The notes beneath the pieces were generated by a model, which was given only the letters and a program-made list of their open reading frames with translations, was not told where the DNA came from and did not search any database. From Athripsodes cinereus (lineage: Eukaryota; Arthropoda; Insecta; Trichoptera; Leptoceridae): 64,000 nucleotides of DNA. Positions 1 through 12,829 of the stretch are shown here, in pieces; within the stretch, counting starts at the first letter, position 1, and the number at the start of each line of letters is the position of its first letter. The DNA lies in assembly GCA_947579605.1 (NCBI GenBank), contig OX388307.1, positions 12,749,237-12,813,236 on the forward strand, in the 5' to 3' direction. Position numbers and translations under genes: made by a program.

Positions 1-2098
1 CACAGCACATTTCTAACACAAAGTTAGAAATTAAAAACAAACAACATATTGTAACTGGACAGTGAGAAACAAATAAGACTCACAACAATATGATTATTGT
101 GTTAAAACATAGCATACAGGAGAGGAACATATTTATATAAAAGTTCTTTGTATAGTGTCCCACTTAATGTTTATTATCTGTATTCTTATATATTAGAGAA
201 TAGTAGCTTAGATATGTACTGTGTCAATACGGAATTGGGGCACCACATTTACGTGATACTTACTATGAGTAATTGAGGTGCAGGTGACTGTCGGTGCCAA
301 TAGAAGGAGAAAACCACCCATCATCCCCATCATCATCATCATCATGAGACAAATGAACCCAGTGTCCACCAGCGAGAGAGAGATAGACAGAGACATCCGG
401 TAGCCAAGAGAATAATAATATATATGTATAATATTATGTGTATTTGTGGAATAAATGATAGTAATAATGATACAGAAAATACAATACAATATTTACATAC
501 ATAATATACTTTGTATATACATATATAATATGTACTGTACTGTACTCAGTGTAAATGTATGTCACAATCAATATATAACATATAATTTGTGCAAAGTAAC
601 AGAATTCAAATAATACAAAGTACAATCATATGAGAATCACCCTATCTCTGCAAGGCATATTCTATCGACATTCTAATAAATATTATGTTCATAACTATAC
701 TATATAAAAACCAGCATCCACATGCAAAACTTCATCCAATGTGTCAACTTAAATAATACCTACATATTACATATTTATAGTATAAGCAGAAATAATTATT
801 GTCTGTATAGCTGAAACAATGTGCCAGTGAAACTTCTCAACACATTGCAGATTGAAAGCCTCAATATGGGTGAGACTAGAAGGCTTCATGTAATAATGGA
901 AATGTAAATAAAACTAAAATAATATCTCTTACCCAACGAAAATGGTTTCGATAAACCAGACACTTGATTGAGAGTAAGAAGCATAAAAAATAAAGTAAAA
1001 AGATAATTATTTTATAATATTATCAACTATGGAAACTGCAGCTATCAATAAATACTTGGAAAATAATCTACAATCTCTACAAATAAAACATGGATAGTTA
1101 GGTGGACATAATGAACATATGTATGCAATGTTACTGTATTATTTAATGACTTAATCTTGCGTCAATTTTTTTATCAAACATAATTGATAAGACAAATTCA
1201 TATGAAGCAAGCAAAAAGATCAATAGAAAAGTTGCTTGTCGAAAAAACCACTGTCAAAAAATTTATATTTTTCTAGCATAAATTATGTAGTGAAAGTATT
1301 CATTATTATAATGGCAAAACACCCGAAATCAGTGAATTGTGAGAAATGTAAAAGAATGAATTTTGGAAGATGAATTATGTACTCTTGAGACTTTCAGAAT
1401 TAGAATAATGGTTGAATTATTACAAAATAATAAAGGTGAGATATCAGCTACATGCATACATAATTACCTACTGTAAATACTCTAAAAGGAATATTCATGA
1501 ACTGGTCTGTGGCAAAGCCATAAATCAATAACATCCTTATAGCTGACACAAGTTAGGATAATGTTGATTCAAATAATAAGTAATCTATGAATGAATCTAC
1601 TTTGACAAATAAATACTAAATATGCAATCAACACAACTTCTCCATATGTCATAACAGAGCATCTGTCATGTTTACATAATTTAATCAGGTATATACAACA
1701 AATTATGAAAAAACATAAATCACTTTACATTCACATATGTTTTACAAAACTACTAATGATAATGCACCTATGATTTCTTACATAAATACCATAACAAATA
1801 ACATTAATAACAACCTGCACAAAGTGTGTACAACAATACTTAATGGAAATATGAAGACAAGTTAGTGCGAAGAAAGTCAATCAGAAAAATCAATTGTCCT
1901 AAGAGTTTGAAACAAATTGATAATATGTAAGTTGAATCTAAAAACAAAATATTCAAAGAAAATATGAGATTAAATTTAATATCCTACCAAAAGAAATACA
2001 GGTAATATCTAAACACTGTGCATAACAGTGCTGTGCAGTTTAGTTCATAAAGATGTCACATGCAAAAATTATTAGTTGGAACAAATACTAATACTGTA

Positions 2099-3301
2099 TC
2101 CGGGGGTCATTCCGTGTCAATTCAACACAATTTTGGGAGATTTTCAGACTTGATGTCTCAGATTTTCATGATTTTTTTTATGCAGCAATATATCATAGAC
2201 TTATGAAAAAATACCAAATTTCAGCTATGTAGCACAATTATTTTTGAAGTTATTAATTTTTAAATTTTTCAATTTTTATGAAAAAATCTCATGTCTTGGC
2301 ACCTTTGGATGCCTATAGACTGGCAACCAGTGATGATATAAACCTGGGAGAGGTCTCGTTTTAAAGCTGTTGAATGGGACTTTAATCTGATGTGCCACAG
2401 GATAGGGGTCACGGGTTGATAAAAATTTAAATTTAAAAATTAAATTTTAAAAATTAAATTTTTCAAAAAGTGACAATTAGGTACAAAAATTCCAAAAAAT
2501 TGTCAAAAATAGTTTGTAATGTCAATCAGAAATACACGCATCGTAAAATACACGCAATTTCACGATGCATGCATTTCTGAAGCCCTGTGTCTCCTGATCC
2601 CATTGAGATCCCATGATAAAATTTAATTATATGATTAAGACATTACAAACTTTTTTTGAGAATTTTTTTAAATTTTAAAATTGTCATTTTTTGAAAAATT
2701 TAAATTTAATTTTTTTTTTATAATTTAACCCCTATCTTGTGGCATATCATAGTAAAGCCCTATTCAACCGCTTTAAAATAAGACCACTCCCAGGTTTATA
2801 TCATCATTGGTTGCCAGTCTATAGGCATCCAAAGGTGTCAAAATACGCAATATCACGATGCATGCATTTCTGAAGCCCTGTATCTCCTGATCCCATTGAG
2901 ATCCCATAATAGAATTTTGGCATATGTATCAATACATTACAAACTATTTTTGACAATTTTTTGGAATTTTTAAAATGGTCACTTTTTGAAAAATTTAATT
3001 TTTAAAATTTAATTTTTTTTTCAAACCGTGACCCCTATCCTGTGGCACATCAGATTAAAGCCCCATTCAACAGCTTTAAAACGAGACCTCTCCCAGGTTT
3101 AGGTATATCATCACTGGTTGCCAGTCTATAGGCATCCAAAGGTGCCAAGACATGAGATTTTTTCATAAAAATTGAAAACTTTAAATATTAATAACTTCAA
3201 AAATAATTGTGCTACATAGCTGAAATTTGGTATTTTTTCATAAGTCTATGATATATTGCTGCATAAAAAAAATCATGAAAATCTGAGACATCAAGTCTGA
3301 A
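2099..3301. repeat. Foldback element with about 270-bp inverted arms and an internal tandem duplication
   Basis: The left arm (2143-2415) reads as the near-perfect reverse complement of the right arm (3026-3301); both contain the motifs CAGACTTGATGTCTCAG and CCTTTGGATGCCTATAGACT. Between them two direct copies of a unit of about 290 bp can be followed (2552-2842 and 2843-3130), each starting with CACGATGCATGCATTTCTGA. Part of the second unit is the right arm itself. About 45 bp at the left end (GGGGGTCATTCCGTGTCAA) has no partner on the right, so the right end looks truncated. No coding capacity was seen. Confidence 0.75.
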
Positions 3302-3403
3302 TCAGTGTGATGAAAAATATTTTTGAATAGATTCAGTACCCTTAACAATCCAAATCTTATCTTCATGTCTCATATTGTAGAGAAAATAATGATGATAATA
3401 TAA

Positions 3404-3662
3404 TACTATACTACTACTACTATACCATCACGGCATATCCCACAAGTGGGGTAACCAGCAGACCAGCTGCATATAAAACATGCAAGCTGTCTTCTCCGTG
3501 CCAACATAAAATCAAGACATTCAGGATGGGTGGCAAACCTCATCGCCGAATTTAAGATGTAAAATGTCTTATTTTTTCGAACACCTGCCTTTTACAGGAC
3601 ACTCGAAAACTTATGGAGAAGAGTGGGAGACCAATTCTTTACCGGGTGCTCCACGGGATATA
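3404..3662 (-). repeat. Family B repeat, near full length copy
   Basis: This is the best copy of a non-coding repeat found at least ten times here. On the minus strand it runs from GTGGAGCACCCGG, through GAGTGTCCTGTAAAAGG and ATTCGGCGATGAGG, to a 3' end CCCCACTTGTGGGATATGCC, then GTGATGGTATAG followed by a TAG microsatellite tail. That 3' end resembles the tail of the family A LINE, which suggests a SINE-like, LINE-dependent repeat. Confidence 0.7.
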
Positions 3663-5165
3663 TAATAAATATTTAGTATAATGGAAGACATTATAATATT
3701 TATTTACTATCAACCTTGCAATGAACATTAAAGTAGTAAATGCATTTAATATTGCTTTGGCTACATTATTATGTAGATGAGTAAGAGAAATAATAATAAA
3801 ATAATTGATATGATAATAAATACTTTAATAATATGGAATGTCACGTACAAATGATATGCAGAATAATCACAATATCATATTGCAGACTGCCTCATGATTT
3901 CATTTATTTTATTTTCAATTCACTTCATATCATTTCTAAGCAATACTATCTATATAATATAAGAACATTTTATAAAAATAACAGAATGGGATCTAAATCA
4001 GAATACTGTTTCTGAGAAAACAATACTGACTAGAGTCATCAACTCTAAAAACTGGAACAATAAAAAACTCATATGATACAAAACATTGTCAAATGTATAT
4101 TTTTTGGTTTATATAAACTGTTAGTCATTCAAAAAACCAACTGAACAACATCACACAGACATAGGCAAACAATGATACGACATACACACACATACACAAT
4201 ACACCATCTATGAAAGTTAGGGTAGATACATTATTATTAAAAGTATGAAAAAATAATGAAAGCAATCTACAACTCAACAAGGCAAAATAACAAAATATAA
4301 ATATAATCTATATTTAGATTCATACATGATAATTTTACAACATACTTAGGTACCTACTATAAAAATAAATATATGTATATTTTATGAAATTTGTAACTAA
4401 TCAAACAGTGAGTAATTGTAACAAATTGATATAAATAATAAGATGTGTGTGGTGAGTACATGCCTTAAATAATTTGTAATGAATTCAGAATATAGAATAC
4501 AAATATGGCCATATATGGGTGGTCATACACCACATATGTTAGTTATTGATTACACTTTGATTAATTAATATAATAACCTTAACATGCTTATTGCGCGTGC
4601 CACGACCATAATATATTCTATTTTATTTTAGGTGTTTATGAATTGTAAATATCAGCAGGTACTGAAAATTGTATAAATATTCAGTAAATAATAATAAAAT
4701 AGTTGTTCGATCATGAGATATTCACATCGCGAACATCTGTTAAAGTTTCAAAAGCTATGTACGGAATTATTAAGACAATAATAATGGGCAAAATATGTAT
4801 AAAGTCAATATTGTTCTAAGGCATTGTTGTATGAAAACGGTAGCTAAACTGTTGAGTTGTATATAATATAACATCATCATGACATATAGTACAGCATTAT
4901 TATTTATAAGTATAGCACACTATACAGACACCTCAATGATTCACCTCTGTGCATCGAGTAGGTATAATATTATAAATGTCTGCAAAATGATTATAACAAA
5001 GAAGTGACTCAGATCAGATAAGGAACATGCCGACTCAACAAGTGTGTGGACTCAACAAGTGTGTGGACTCAATAAGCACACAATGACCTAACCTTTACCA
5101 CTAATAATATAATAATTACAATATTAAGTATCAATATCTTGCTTAATGAATGATGTTGATCTTAC

Positions 5166-5287
5166 CGCTCCAGATCCTTTGGGTTTAGAAGCGGCCACAT
5201 ACGCGAGATACTGTATAACTTTCTTCGTGTTCTCTGTCTTGCCAGCGCCCGACTCGCCAGTACACAAGATGGATTGGTCCTCACGAT
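5166..5287 (-). CDS. zip: Non-muscle myosin II heavy chain, coding exon 3 (P-loop exon)
   Basis: This 122-nt exon completes codon 170 and encodes residues 171-210. It holds the nucleotide-binding P-loop (GESGAGKT, residues 180-187) followed by [20 protein letters not shown], the signature of the myosin head that binds ATP phosphates and Mg2+. It starts after a TTATTAG acceptor and ends at GCG/GTAAGA in phase 0. The terminal KPKGSGA leads into loop 1 of the motor, a place where class II myosins often splice alternatively. The next exon (expected to start towards GELEQQLLQ) was not found in 1-5165, so intron 3 is longer than 5.1 kb. Confidence 0.95.
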
Positions 5288-6892
5288 CTAATAAAAGAAA
5301 ACATATGTGATGTACATATCTCAAAAAAATAATTAATCTTCCTTTAAATACATGTAATTCTTCCCCATTGCTAGAAACAAAGCCGACAGTGTAAATAATT
5401 TAAGCATTTAATATAAGCAAATTATGATAAATCCTTGAGTGTACGACATGACTTGAAAGCCCTCGAAGAATTTACAATAATGATCTGAAGTTTATGTTAA
5501 GACTTGATCTAATATTGTATGTAATGGACAATTCAACAATCTATATTTAATTTTGTAATGAGGTCACAATATTAATTTGTCGATAGTTACGATCCAATTC
5601 ACGTTTCGTAAACAGTAATTTATTTGCTGTCCATCGTGTTCACGGTCAAGGGAATAATGGACAAGGCGTTTCAAATTTAAGTCGGGGAGACATATACAAG
5701 AAATGGGTTACAAACTAAAATAAATCTAATAAATTATATTGCGCTATCACAAGAACAGATTGATATTATATTTTTCTCTATTGGTACCTGCTTAGATTAC
5801 CTCGAGCTTAAGTTGGTAAGCGCATACAAAAAGGGTAGGAAAAATGATACTGAATATACAATGTATTGCAGGTAGGTAAATAAAAATACCATATTTATGA
5901 AAGAAAATGCAGCAATTTCCATATTTTTAATATCACTCAAATAAACGACTGTATTAATCTAAATGTATTCTCAACAACAAATTATTGTAATAGCTACCTA
6001 CTTTGTTTGTATCATGTATGTGTATAGGTATTACACAGGCGTGTAAGCAAAAATACAACGCGGCGGGCAGGTCAAACAACTCCCATAATATATATAGCAT
6101 AATAGGTATAATGTATTTGTTCCAAACATCGTCCACCACAAACACAAAACATCGTTACAATACGATTCTGTAGAAGATAATCGCACAAAACATCGAAAGT
6201 GAAGCTTAATGAACTATTAGAATAGACATGAGTATTTATGTAAGTTGCTTGCAATATAAAATGTTATAGACAACCTATTTAAAAGTAATAAAATAAGATA
6301 AATCATTTTAATAACGTTACAAAACACAATGATCGTATAACGATACACACATAATATTATGCCGCGCCGTGGTGGGACAAGACATTCGACAAAATAATAC
6401 GTATTCGCCGGTACTTTCATGAAACCTCCGATGTGTCAATTTTAGCTTAAATGATATACGAGTATATTTACCAAATTATTCGTTCGTTTAATCGAATCAC
6501 ATCTACAAATAAAATATTCTATACGCTAGATAGCTCCGAAAAAATATTGAGAGTAATTAAATCTCTAACGTGGTGCTTTTTCCAGGATAATTCGTGAAAA
6601 CTCACATGTACCTACTTAAAAAAATATTTTGTGAAATTTCTCATATCGAGTTATATTATGACACCTCTCACGCAACAAATCCGATACATAGAAAATGGCA
6701 TCCAACTAAACAGTTTATTTGATCTGTAAAATCTTGATAACTGCGCAAGGAGGTTTTATTCATACCTACACTATAGGTACACTAATCAGACTTTTCCTGG
6801 CGATTTAACTATATATTACATTATAGTTTTGATACCTACTAACATCGGCGTTTTCAATATTTATACATTATATATATCATAAACAATACGCA

Positions 6893-8877
6893 TTTTATTT
6901 ATTTATTTATTTATTTATTTATTCTTTTTGCACATCATCATTACATTACAGTGTTAAAAAAATAATACAATTTTTTAAAAACTAGGACGATGTGCAGTGG
7001 CGAGATTATCACTATAAAGTAATTTCTTCCATCTAACCACGACACATTGACTGAGATAAACCTAGTAAAAACTAATTTACTTAAAAAAAAAAACATACAA
7101 GACACAACAACACATTAACACACAACAAAAGAAAAAAAAAAGAAAATTTAAAATAACATTTGACACACACCCAACATGAGGTAGGGATTATGGATTAGAG
7201 GAGGGGAGGGGGGGGGGGCTAGGGAACGGATACTGAGTTAGAAGATAGCATTTTTTCCTTAACACAAGATTTAAAAACATTGAGCGATTGTGAAACTCTA
7301 TGCGAAGAAGGAAGATCGTTCCAACAACGAGCACCATAAACTGAGAATGATTTCGAGAAATAATTGGTACTGTGTGTAGGAATTGCCAGAAGACGCTCGT
7401 TATTGGATCGCAATGGTAGGCCATGGCTCGCTAAATACTCGAAATTTTCTTTTAAATAGTAGGGAAAAGACGTGGAATAGAGTATTTTGTAAACTAGTGA
7501 TAGAATATGAAGTTCACGTCTTTGATGCACAGTTAGCCACTTAAGATTTACTCGATACTGGGAGATATGATCAGACCTCTTGAGATTGAAAATAAATCGG
7601 ATACCATAATTTTGAAGTCTCTCAAGTTTATTTGACAGGTCTTGGTTGATATCGAGATATACTGCATTAGCATAATCTATGAGAGGCAGCAGCAGAGATT
7701 GAACAAGTAAGGTTTTGATTTTAGTTGGAAGGAACATTTGATATCTTTTAAGAGAATGCAGTGAATAGAAAAATTTTCGACGGATTGTATTCATATGCTG
7801 CTGCCAAGTTAGTTTTTGGTCCATAATCACACCAAGGTTCTTCACTGTTGTTGAATAAGGGATTACATCTGAGTTCATTGTTGTATTGGGCACGGTCATG
7901 GATTTGAGTTTTGAAATGTGATAATGACTGCCGAGGAATATTGATTGAGATTTTGTAGGATTTATGATAAGTCCATGATTCGTTGCCCAAACTGAAATTT
8001 TTCGCAGACATTCAGATATATTCTCAACAGCGGTAGAAGTATTTTCTATATTAAAATGAGTGTAAATCTGAAGGTCGTCTGCATATAAGTGATAATGACA
8101 AGTATTAATAAGGCGTGACACAGGGCTTATAAAAATTGAGAAGAGAAGAGGAGAAAGTATTCCGCCCTGAGGTACACCTGATCTGAGTTCCGCCCATTCA
8201 GAGACAGCGCCACCAGGCAGTCGAACACACTGGAAACGTCCCTTCAGATAGGATTCAAACCAAAGGGAGCATGAGTGTGAAATATTGAGGCTTTCCAGTG
8301 TCGCAATCAACAAGTCAAAGTCCACAGTATTAAATGCTGTGCTAAAATCAAGTAACGTCAGTAACGTCAACTGCCGATTGTCCATTGCAAGCCTGATATC
8401 GTCTGAAATCTTAATTAGAGCAGTTGTGGTGCTATGACCCTCACGAAAACCTGACTGGAAGTTATTATGGAGATTATTTTGGGAGATGAAAATATTTAGC
8501 TGATTATAGGCAAGTCTTTCTATGACCTTGGAAAAAAAGGGGAGGATCGAGATTGGACGAAAATCGGCTGGACATGATGATGATGCTTTCTTTGGAAGTG
8601 GTATAACGTATGCCTTCTTCCACTCTCTCGGAAAAACATTGTGTGAGAATGAAACATTTATTATATGTGTTATATAAGGTAAGATTAAATGAAAAAAAGG
8701 CGAAATGAAGGAAAAACAAACATCATCACATCCAGTGGCCTTGGACTTTATGGACTTTACAGACTGTTGGACATCGGCATCCGTAACTTCAGTGAAATTA
8801 AACATATCACAGGGGGGTCTAGGCAGAGCATGTATTGAGACCAGTGATCTTGACTTGACATTTTGGGTCACATTTGA
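6893..8877 (-). mobile_element. 5'-truncated CR1/Jockey-like non-LTR retrotransposon
   Basis: The insert comprises a reverse-transcriptase reading frame, a 3' UTR of about 300 bp containing an oligo-C run, and a 3' tail of AATA repeats (6893-6923 on the plus strand). Upstream of the frame a TAG at 8878-8880 marks where homology stops, with no endonuclease domain, so the copy is 5' truncated, as is usual for LINEs. It sits in intron 2 in the same orientation as the myosin gene. No clear target duplication could be matched across the ends. Confidence 0.85.
7219..8871 (-). CDS. LINE reverse transcriptase, 5'-truncated but uninterrupted ORF
   Basis: The 550-residue open frame encodes the RT domain and C-terminus of a non-LTR retrotransposon. 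Visible motifs are PADFRPISILPFFSKVIERL (fingers), FQSGFREGHST, LLDFSTAFNTVD (block A with its catalytic Asp), RSGVPQGGILSPLLF (block B), YHLYADDLQIY (block C, YADD) and NLGVIMDQKLTW (block E). The C-terminus has the LINE pattern YGARCWNDLPSSHR. All catalytic aspartates are kept and there is no stop or frameshift over 1.65 kb, so the insertion may be young. The apparent start at 8871 is GTG; the true N-terminus and the endonuclease are missing. The CR1/L2/Jockey group is the best guess for its clade. Confidence 0.85.
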   Translation of the reverse strand: MTQNVKSRSLVSIHALPRPPCDMFNFTEVTDADVQQSVKSIKSKATGCDDVCFSFISPFFHLILPYITHIINVSFSHNVFPREWKKAYVIPLPKKASSSCPADFRPISILPFFSKVIERLAYNQLNIFISQNNLHNNFQSGFREGHSTTTALIKISDDIRLAMDNRQLTLLTLLDFSTAFNTVDFDLLIATLESLNISHSCSLWFESYLKGRFQCVRLPGGAVSEWAELRSGVPQGGILSPLLFSIFISPVSRLINTCHYHLYADDLQIYTHFNIENTSTAVENISECLRKISVWATNHGLIINPTKSQSIFLGSHYHISKLKSMTVPNTTMNSDVIPYSTTVKNLGVIMDQKLTWQQHMNTIRRKFFYSLHSLKRYQMFLPTKIKTLLVQSLLLPLIDYANAVYLDINQDLSNKLERLQNYGIRFIFNLKRSDHISQYRVNLKWLTVHQRRELHILSLVYKILYSTSFPYYLKENFEYLASHGLPLRSNNERLLAIPTHSTNYFSKSFSVYGARCWNDLPSSHRVSQSLNVFKSCVKEKMLSSNSVSVP

Positions 8878-9707
8878 CTAGAAGAATATATTCACATTAG
8901 AAGCTAATGATACTCATTAATGATAAGCCTTTGTCGCACGAAATTACTAAAGAATGCGCCCGCGCTAAAAACTGACACAAATGAAAAGGTAATTAATGCC
9001 TCAAGTCAAGAATCCATAATATAATTCAAAACCGTAATAACAATATTTAGCAACAAGTCATCGGAGTTTACTGCAGGCATATTGAAGTTAAAATATATTA
9101 TTCTTTATATGGTGAAGAATGTAGGTCATAGACATAGAGTTACTTGAATATCATAATGCCTAATGAACAAATATGGATTACTATGAGAGTATTCTATCCA
9201 GTGTGGATTGAGACCATATATAGAAGAAGTTTACTATTACAACACTTAAGACATATGGATCGAATTATGCACGTACATTGTTTATATTGTAAGCGATAAA
9301 CACTTATGCAGATTCATGTACTTAAAATAATTTTACAACATAATAATATGTACATAAACATAGTTTACAAACTTTAACTTTAATATTATATTTAACTTTA
9401 ATACTTTAATATTATTTTATATTATTTATTAACTTTATTATTATACATTATAGGTAGTATACATTATCGAATACATAATTTTACAACAATACTTGCATCA
9501 TCAAATTTACACCTTGCAAAAAATCACAATATTATTTACGGATTAGGTTAATTTAAAAAAATTGTGGGTATTAAAAATAATAACTTACATATTTGCAATA
9601 ATAATCTTATTCTGTAAAGTCGATTCAGAAATGATAAACTATTACTCAATTCGAATAGCAATATTTCAAGAGATTTAGATTTTACATAACTTAATTACTA
9701 TCCTTAC

Positions 9708-9864
9708 CCTGAAGCATAGATCTGTATGCATTGTCTGTGATGGCGAATACGTGTGGTGGAACCTCGTGCCTCTTTAAGCCTTTGTACCTCTCCATGATCT
9801 TTTCCGTGTAGATGGGCATCTTCCTGTAGGGGTTTACCACCACACAGAAGAGGCCCGAATACGT
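9708..9864 (-). CDS. zip: Non-muscle myosin II heavy chain, coding exon 2
   Basis: This 157-nt exon encodes residues 118-169 plus the first base of codon 170. It begins after a TTCACAG acceptor and ends at CAGG/GTAAGG. The peptide is part of the conserved motor core: [15 protein letters not shown], then IMERYKG, then [21 protein letters not shown]. The split codon (G plus AT from exon 3) gives Asp170, restoring the family sequence LQDREDQS. It lies 43,388 bp downstream of exon 1 and 4,420 bp upstream of exon 3. The frame is intact and the splice sites are canonical. Confidence 0.95.
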
Positions 9865-10146
9865 CTGTGAACAAATAATGAAAGAAAATAAATAAACATT
9901 CATCATTTATGGTGCAGATTGCTAATGAAAAACAAAACAAAGAACATGTCGACAGTATCCAGATTTTATTTCTTTAAAATATATTGTAAATTAAAGAAAA
10001 TAACATTTCGTGCAAGACGAATACTAGAGATACCTACCAATGTTTGAACAGACTATATCCCACATGGTTATGTTTTGAGTTTCCAATCAATCAAATAAGC
10101 GTTATCTTAAGAATTCAGGTCACAATTCAAAATATTCTTCTATCTC

Positions 10147-10275
10147 TATACCATCACGGCACATCCCATAAGTCGGGTAGCTAATAGACCAGCTGTATAT
10201 AATAAACATGCAAGCTGCCTTTTCCGTGCAAAGAAAAAAATAAGACATGCAAGATGAATGGCAAATCTCATCAAT
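10147..10275 (-). repeat. Family B repeat, partial copy
   Basis: The stretch contains the tail end of family B (CTATACCATCACGGCACATC, then AGACCAGCTG and ATGCAAGCTGCC on the plus strand) and stops before the middle of the unit. Confidence 0.6.
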
Positions 10276-11594
10276 TAATTTAATAAACATTCTTTAACCT
10301 TAATAACTCTGGATATTATCAGAAAATTGACTATGTTGTAAGTAGGCAAAATATATCTACTCTGGTAAAAGCGGATTACACTAATGAATTGCCAAGATAA
10401 ACAATAATCACAAATGAATGAATACATTGAATTAATGTGTAGTATGTAGTCAAAATATGAGAATAGACGTTACAGAATAGTATAGTAACTTCTCAATATG
10501 GTAATGTTTATTGGTCTGCGTCCCATATTAGAATTGCAAAAAAGGTCATGATTATTAAAGACACCGAATTGTCGCCTACATAAAAATTAAAAATGATTAT
10601 GTAACTAAGCGTAGATATCCAATATCAACGCCACGACGGACGGACTATATAAAATATTACCTACTTTATTGGGAACTAACCATAATAAAACTACACTTAC
10701 AACTATAGTTCATTTGATATTAGTGGTAAACTTGTAATAATAAATGAGATATTTGACTTAAATTTTATACGCTTATGAACAATATGCAGTAAAACAGTGG
10801 GAATCATAACAATGAACTATTTCAATTCCCGAGAAACGTAGACAAATAATTTTTCTGACGTAGAATTTCTAGTAAGTATGTAAAATAATGTCATTCTCGT
10901 TCTAACAATAGGTATCAATTGCGGGTCGAAAGATTAAAAAAAGATATTTACACGTATTTGCAAACTACAGTCAACATGTGCGACAGTCGAGAGTTTAATT
11001 CATAAAACAATTTGTCATTATCGAGTATGGCAACTAATTAATCAAACGTACGTCGATACACAATATAGGTATACATAGATTCCCAGACGGACATAATCAT
11101 GTGTAGCTGGAACAAGACAAGTAATGGGAGAGCACACTAATTAGAATGTCAAAAGAATCGTGCTGTTAAATTTCCAAGAATAATTTTGTGCACGGACACG
11201 ATATCTAAACTAAACCTAGAATAGGAAAAAACACCTAAGGCGGACATCATCCCACAAACTCGGGCAGTTCTTTACATAGAGATTAACTAATTATATTTAT
11301 TTAGATTCTTTGATAAATACAAAACATCGCTATTTTTGGTAAGCACTTATGAAAAGATTTATCTAAATTTATGAAATACTGAATACATTCCCAAACCTCA
11401 CAGAAACCAATGATACGCTATGAAGTGAAAGCGAAGTGGTCTAATTACGCAGCTCACGTCTTGGATCTCATAGAACAAAACAAACATCAGGATACCGACT
11501 ACCAAAAAATCATAAAATAATTGATATCAATTATATTATGTAAAATAACAAATGTCATTAAAGTCATTGTAAACAACGTATATAGGTACATTAT

Positions 11595-11860
11595 TGATTT
11601 ATTTATTTATTCCCAATCACACGCCAACAGGCACAACATAGAAATTACACAATGTAACAATGGTAATACAGTAATAGGTAGTTAATGCTACAGCCCACCA
11701 CAGGCGTAAATGTAGTTTTACCAGAACCTCCCATCCCCTAGCACCCATGAAGCATTTAAGGAATTCCCAGAACCTGAAAGCCCCGGGAGGGCCCGTAGAC
11801 GCAACAGGAAGAGCCCGATAGACAAGGAGGTCAAAGAGGGACGAAAACCTGAGCATACCA
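11595..11860 (-). mobile_element. 3' fragment of an unidentified retroelement
   Basis: A minus-strand open stretch (11617-11856) encodes WEFLKCFMGARGWEVLVK and LWWAVALTTYYCITIVTLCN, ending just before an A-rich TAAA-type tail at 11597-11612. A GC-richer body with an abrupt 5' end and a short repeat tail in the 3' position is typical of a truncated LINE copy. The family was not identified. Confidence 0.45.
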
Positions 11861-11964
11861 TACTAGCAGATATACCTACTTATTCATAAAAATAAAAACA
11901 CGTTTGATAAGGAAAATTAAAATAGAGGTCAAGAGTTTCTAATTGAAAATGATAACACTTCCTT

Positions 11965-12137
11965 AAGTTTTAAGTGTCCTGTAAAAGGCAGGTGTTCGTA
12001 AAACTTCACGATAATTAACATCTACAATTCAGCCGAGGCATGTCACCCATCCTGAGTGGCTTGTTTTCTGATTGGTACGGAGAGAACAATCTGGCTACCC
12101 CATTAGTGGGATTATGTCGTAATGATAGTAGTAGATA
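11965..12137 (+). repeat. Family B repeat, partial copy
   Basis: In plus orientation the copy runs from AAGTGTCCTGTAAAAGGCAG through CACCCATCCTGAGTGGC to GGCTACCCCATTAGTGGG and a TAGTAGTAG tail, matching the 3404 copy with many differences. Confidence 0.6.
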
Positions 12138-12669
12138 ACAATTTCAAGCCAATATCAAACGTAGGTTATTAATTTATCTGTAGCGATTAAGATTATTATC
12201 ATTAACGAAAATAAAAGTAAGAAAAAATCAGCTATTATTTATTTTTGATAAGAAACCGCAGTGATATAAACAATTTTATTCCTACGATATGTTAACTGCT
12301 ACTAACATTAAACAGACTTAGGTTAGAAATAAGGTGAGTAATATTGTTATCGAACGGAGTAAGCGGTTATTTATCGGTAATTCACTACCCAACTTCACGG
12401 TTCACTTTACCTATTATTAGATATATTTTTTATGAAAGGTGAATGTTGATAACGACACCATTATTACCGTTATAATAGTTTTTATTACTCCATACATATA
12501 CAGAGTCCGAGCTGTGACCAAGGTCTTATAAACTGTGCGATTTAAATATATTATATACATAGGCGAGGTTGTCTTTTATAAGCATTATGTGATAGTCTTA
12601 TGTGTTAAATTTACATGTAGCCTCATACATCGGTTACTTGTAAAATGTCGTAATACGCATAAATAGCGA

Positions 12670-12822
12670 TGTTCCGTGGAGCACCCGACAAAGAATTGGT
12701 CTCCCACTCTTTTCCTTAAGTTTTCGAGTGTCCTGGTAGGTTTGAACAAATGAAAAAAATTTACATCTTAAATTCAGCGATGAGGATTATCGCACATACT
12801 AAATGTCTTAATTTTTTGTTGG
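12670..12822 (+). repeat. Family B repeat, 5' half
   Basis: The segment carries the 5' part of family B (GTGGAGCACCCGACAAAGAA, GGTCTCCCACTC, TTTTCGAGTGTCCTG, TCAGCGATGAGG). The 3' tail is missing. Confidence 0.6.
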
Positions 12823-12829
12823 AAAATGA

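Larger units (their letters stand above)
1..5165 (-). other. Zipper myosin intron 3, 5' part
   Basis: The sequence downstream of the exon 3 donor contains no further recognisable motor exon. It holds a foldback element (2100-3301) and a family B repeat (3404-3662). Stretches 1-2090 and 3670-5160 are AT-rich with simple repeats, including a short CAT run near 325-345, and nothing else was recognised. Confidence 0.75.
5288..9707 (-). other. Zipper myosin intron 2 (4.4 kb)
   Basis: The intron runs from the GTAAGG donor of exon 2 to the TTATTAG acceptor of exon 3. About 2 kb of it is a LINE insertion in the sense orientation of the gene (6893-8877). The rest (5288-6890 and 8880-9700) is AT-rich sequence in which nothing functional was recognised. 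Confidence 0.9.

Noticed and set aside
208..489. 93-codon minus-strand ORF as the next myosin exon
   Set aside because: The peptide has a Met run from a CAT repeat and no motor motif; it has no fit to the sequence expected after KPKGSGA.
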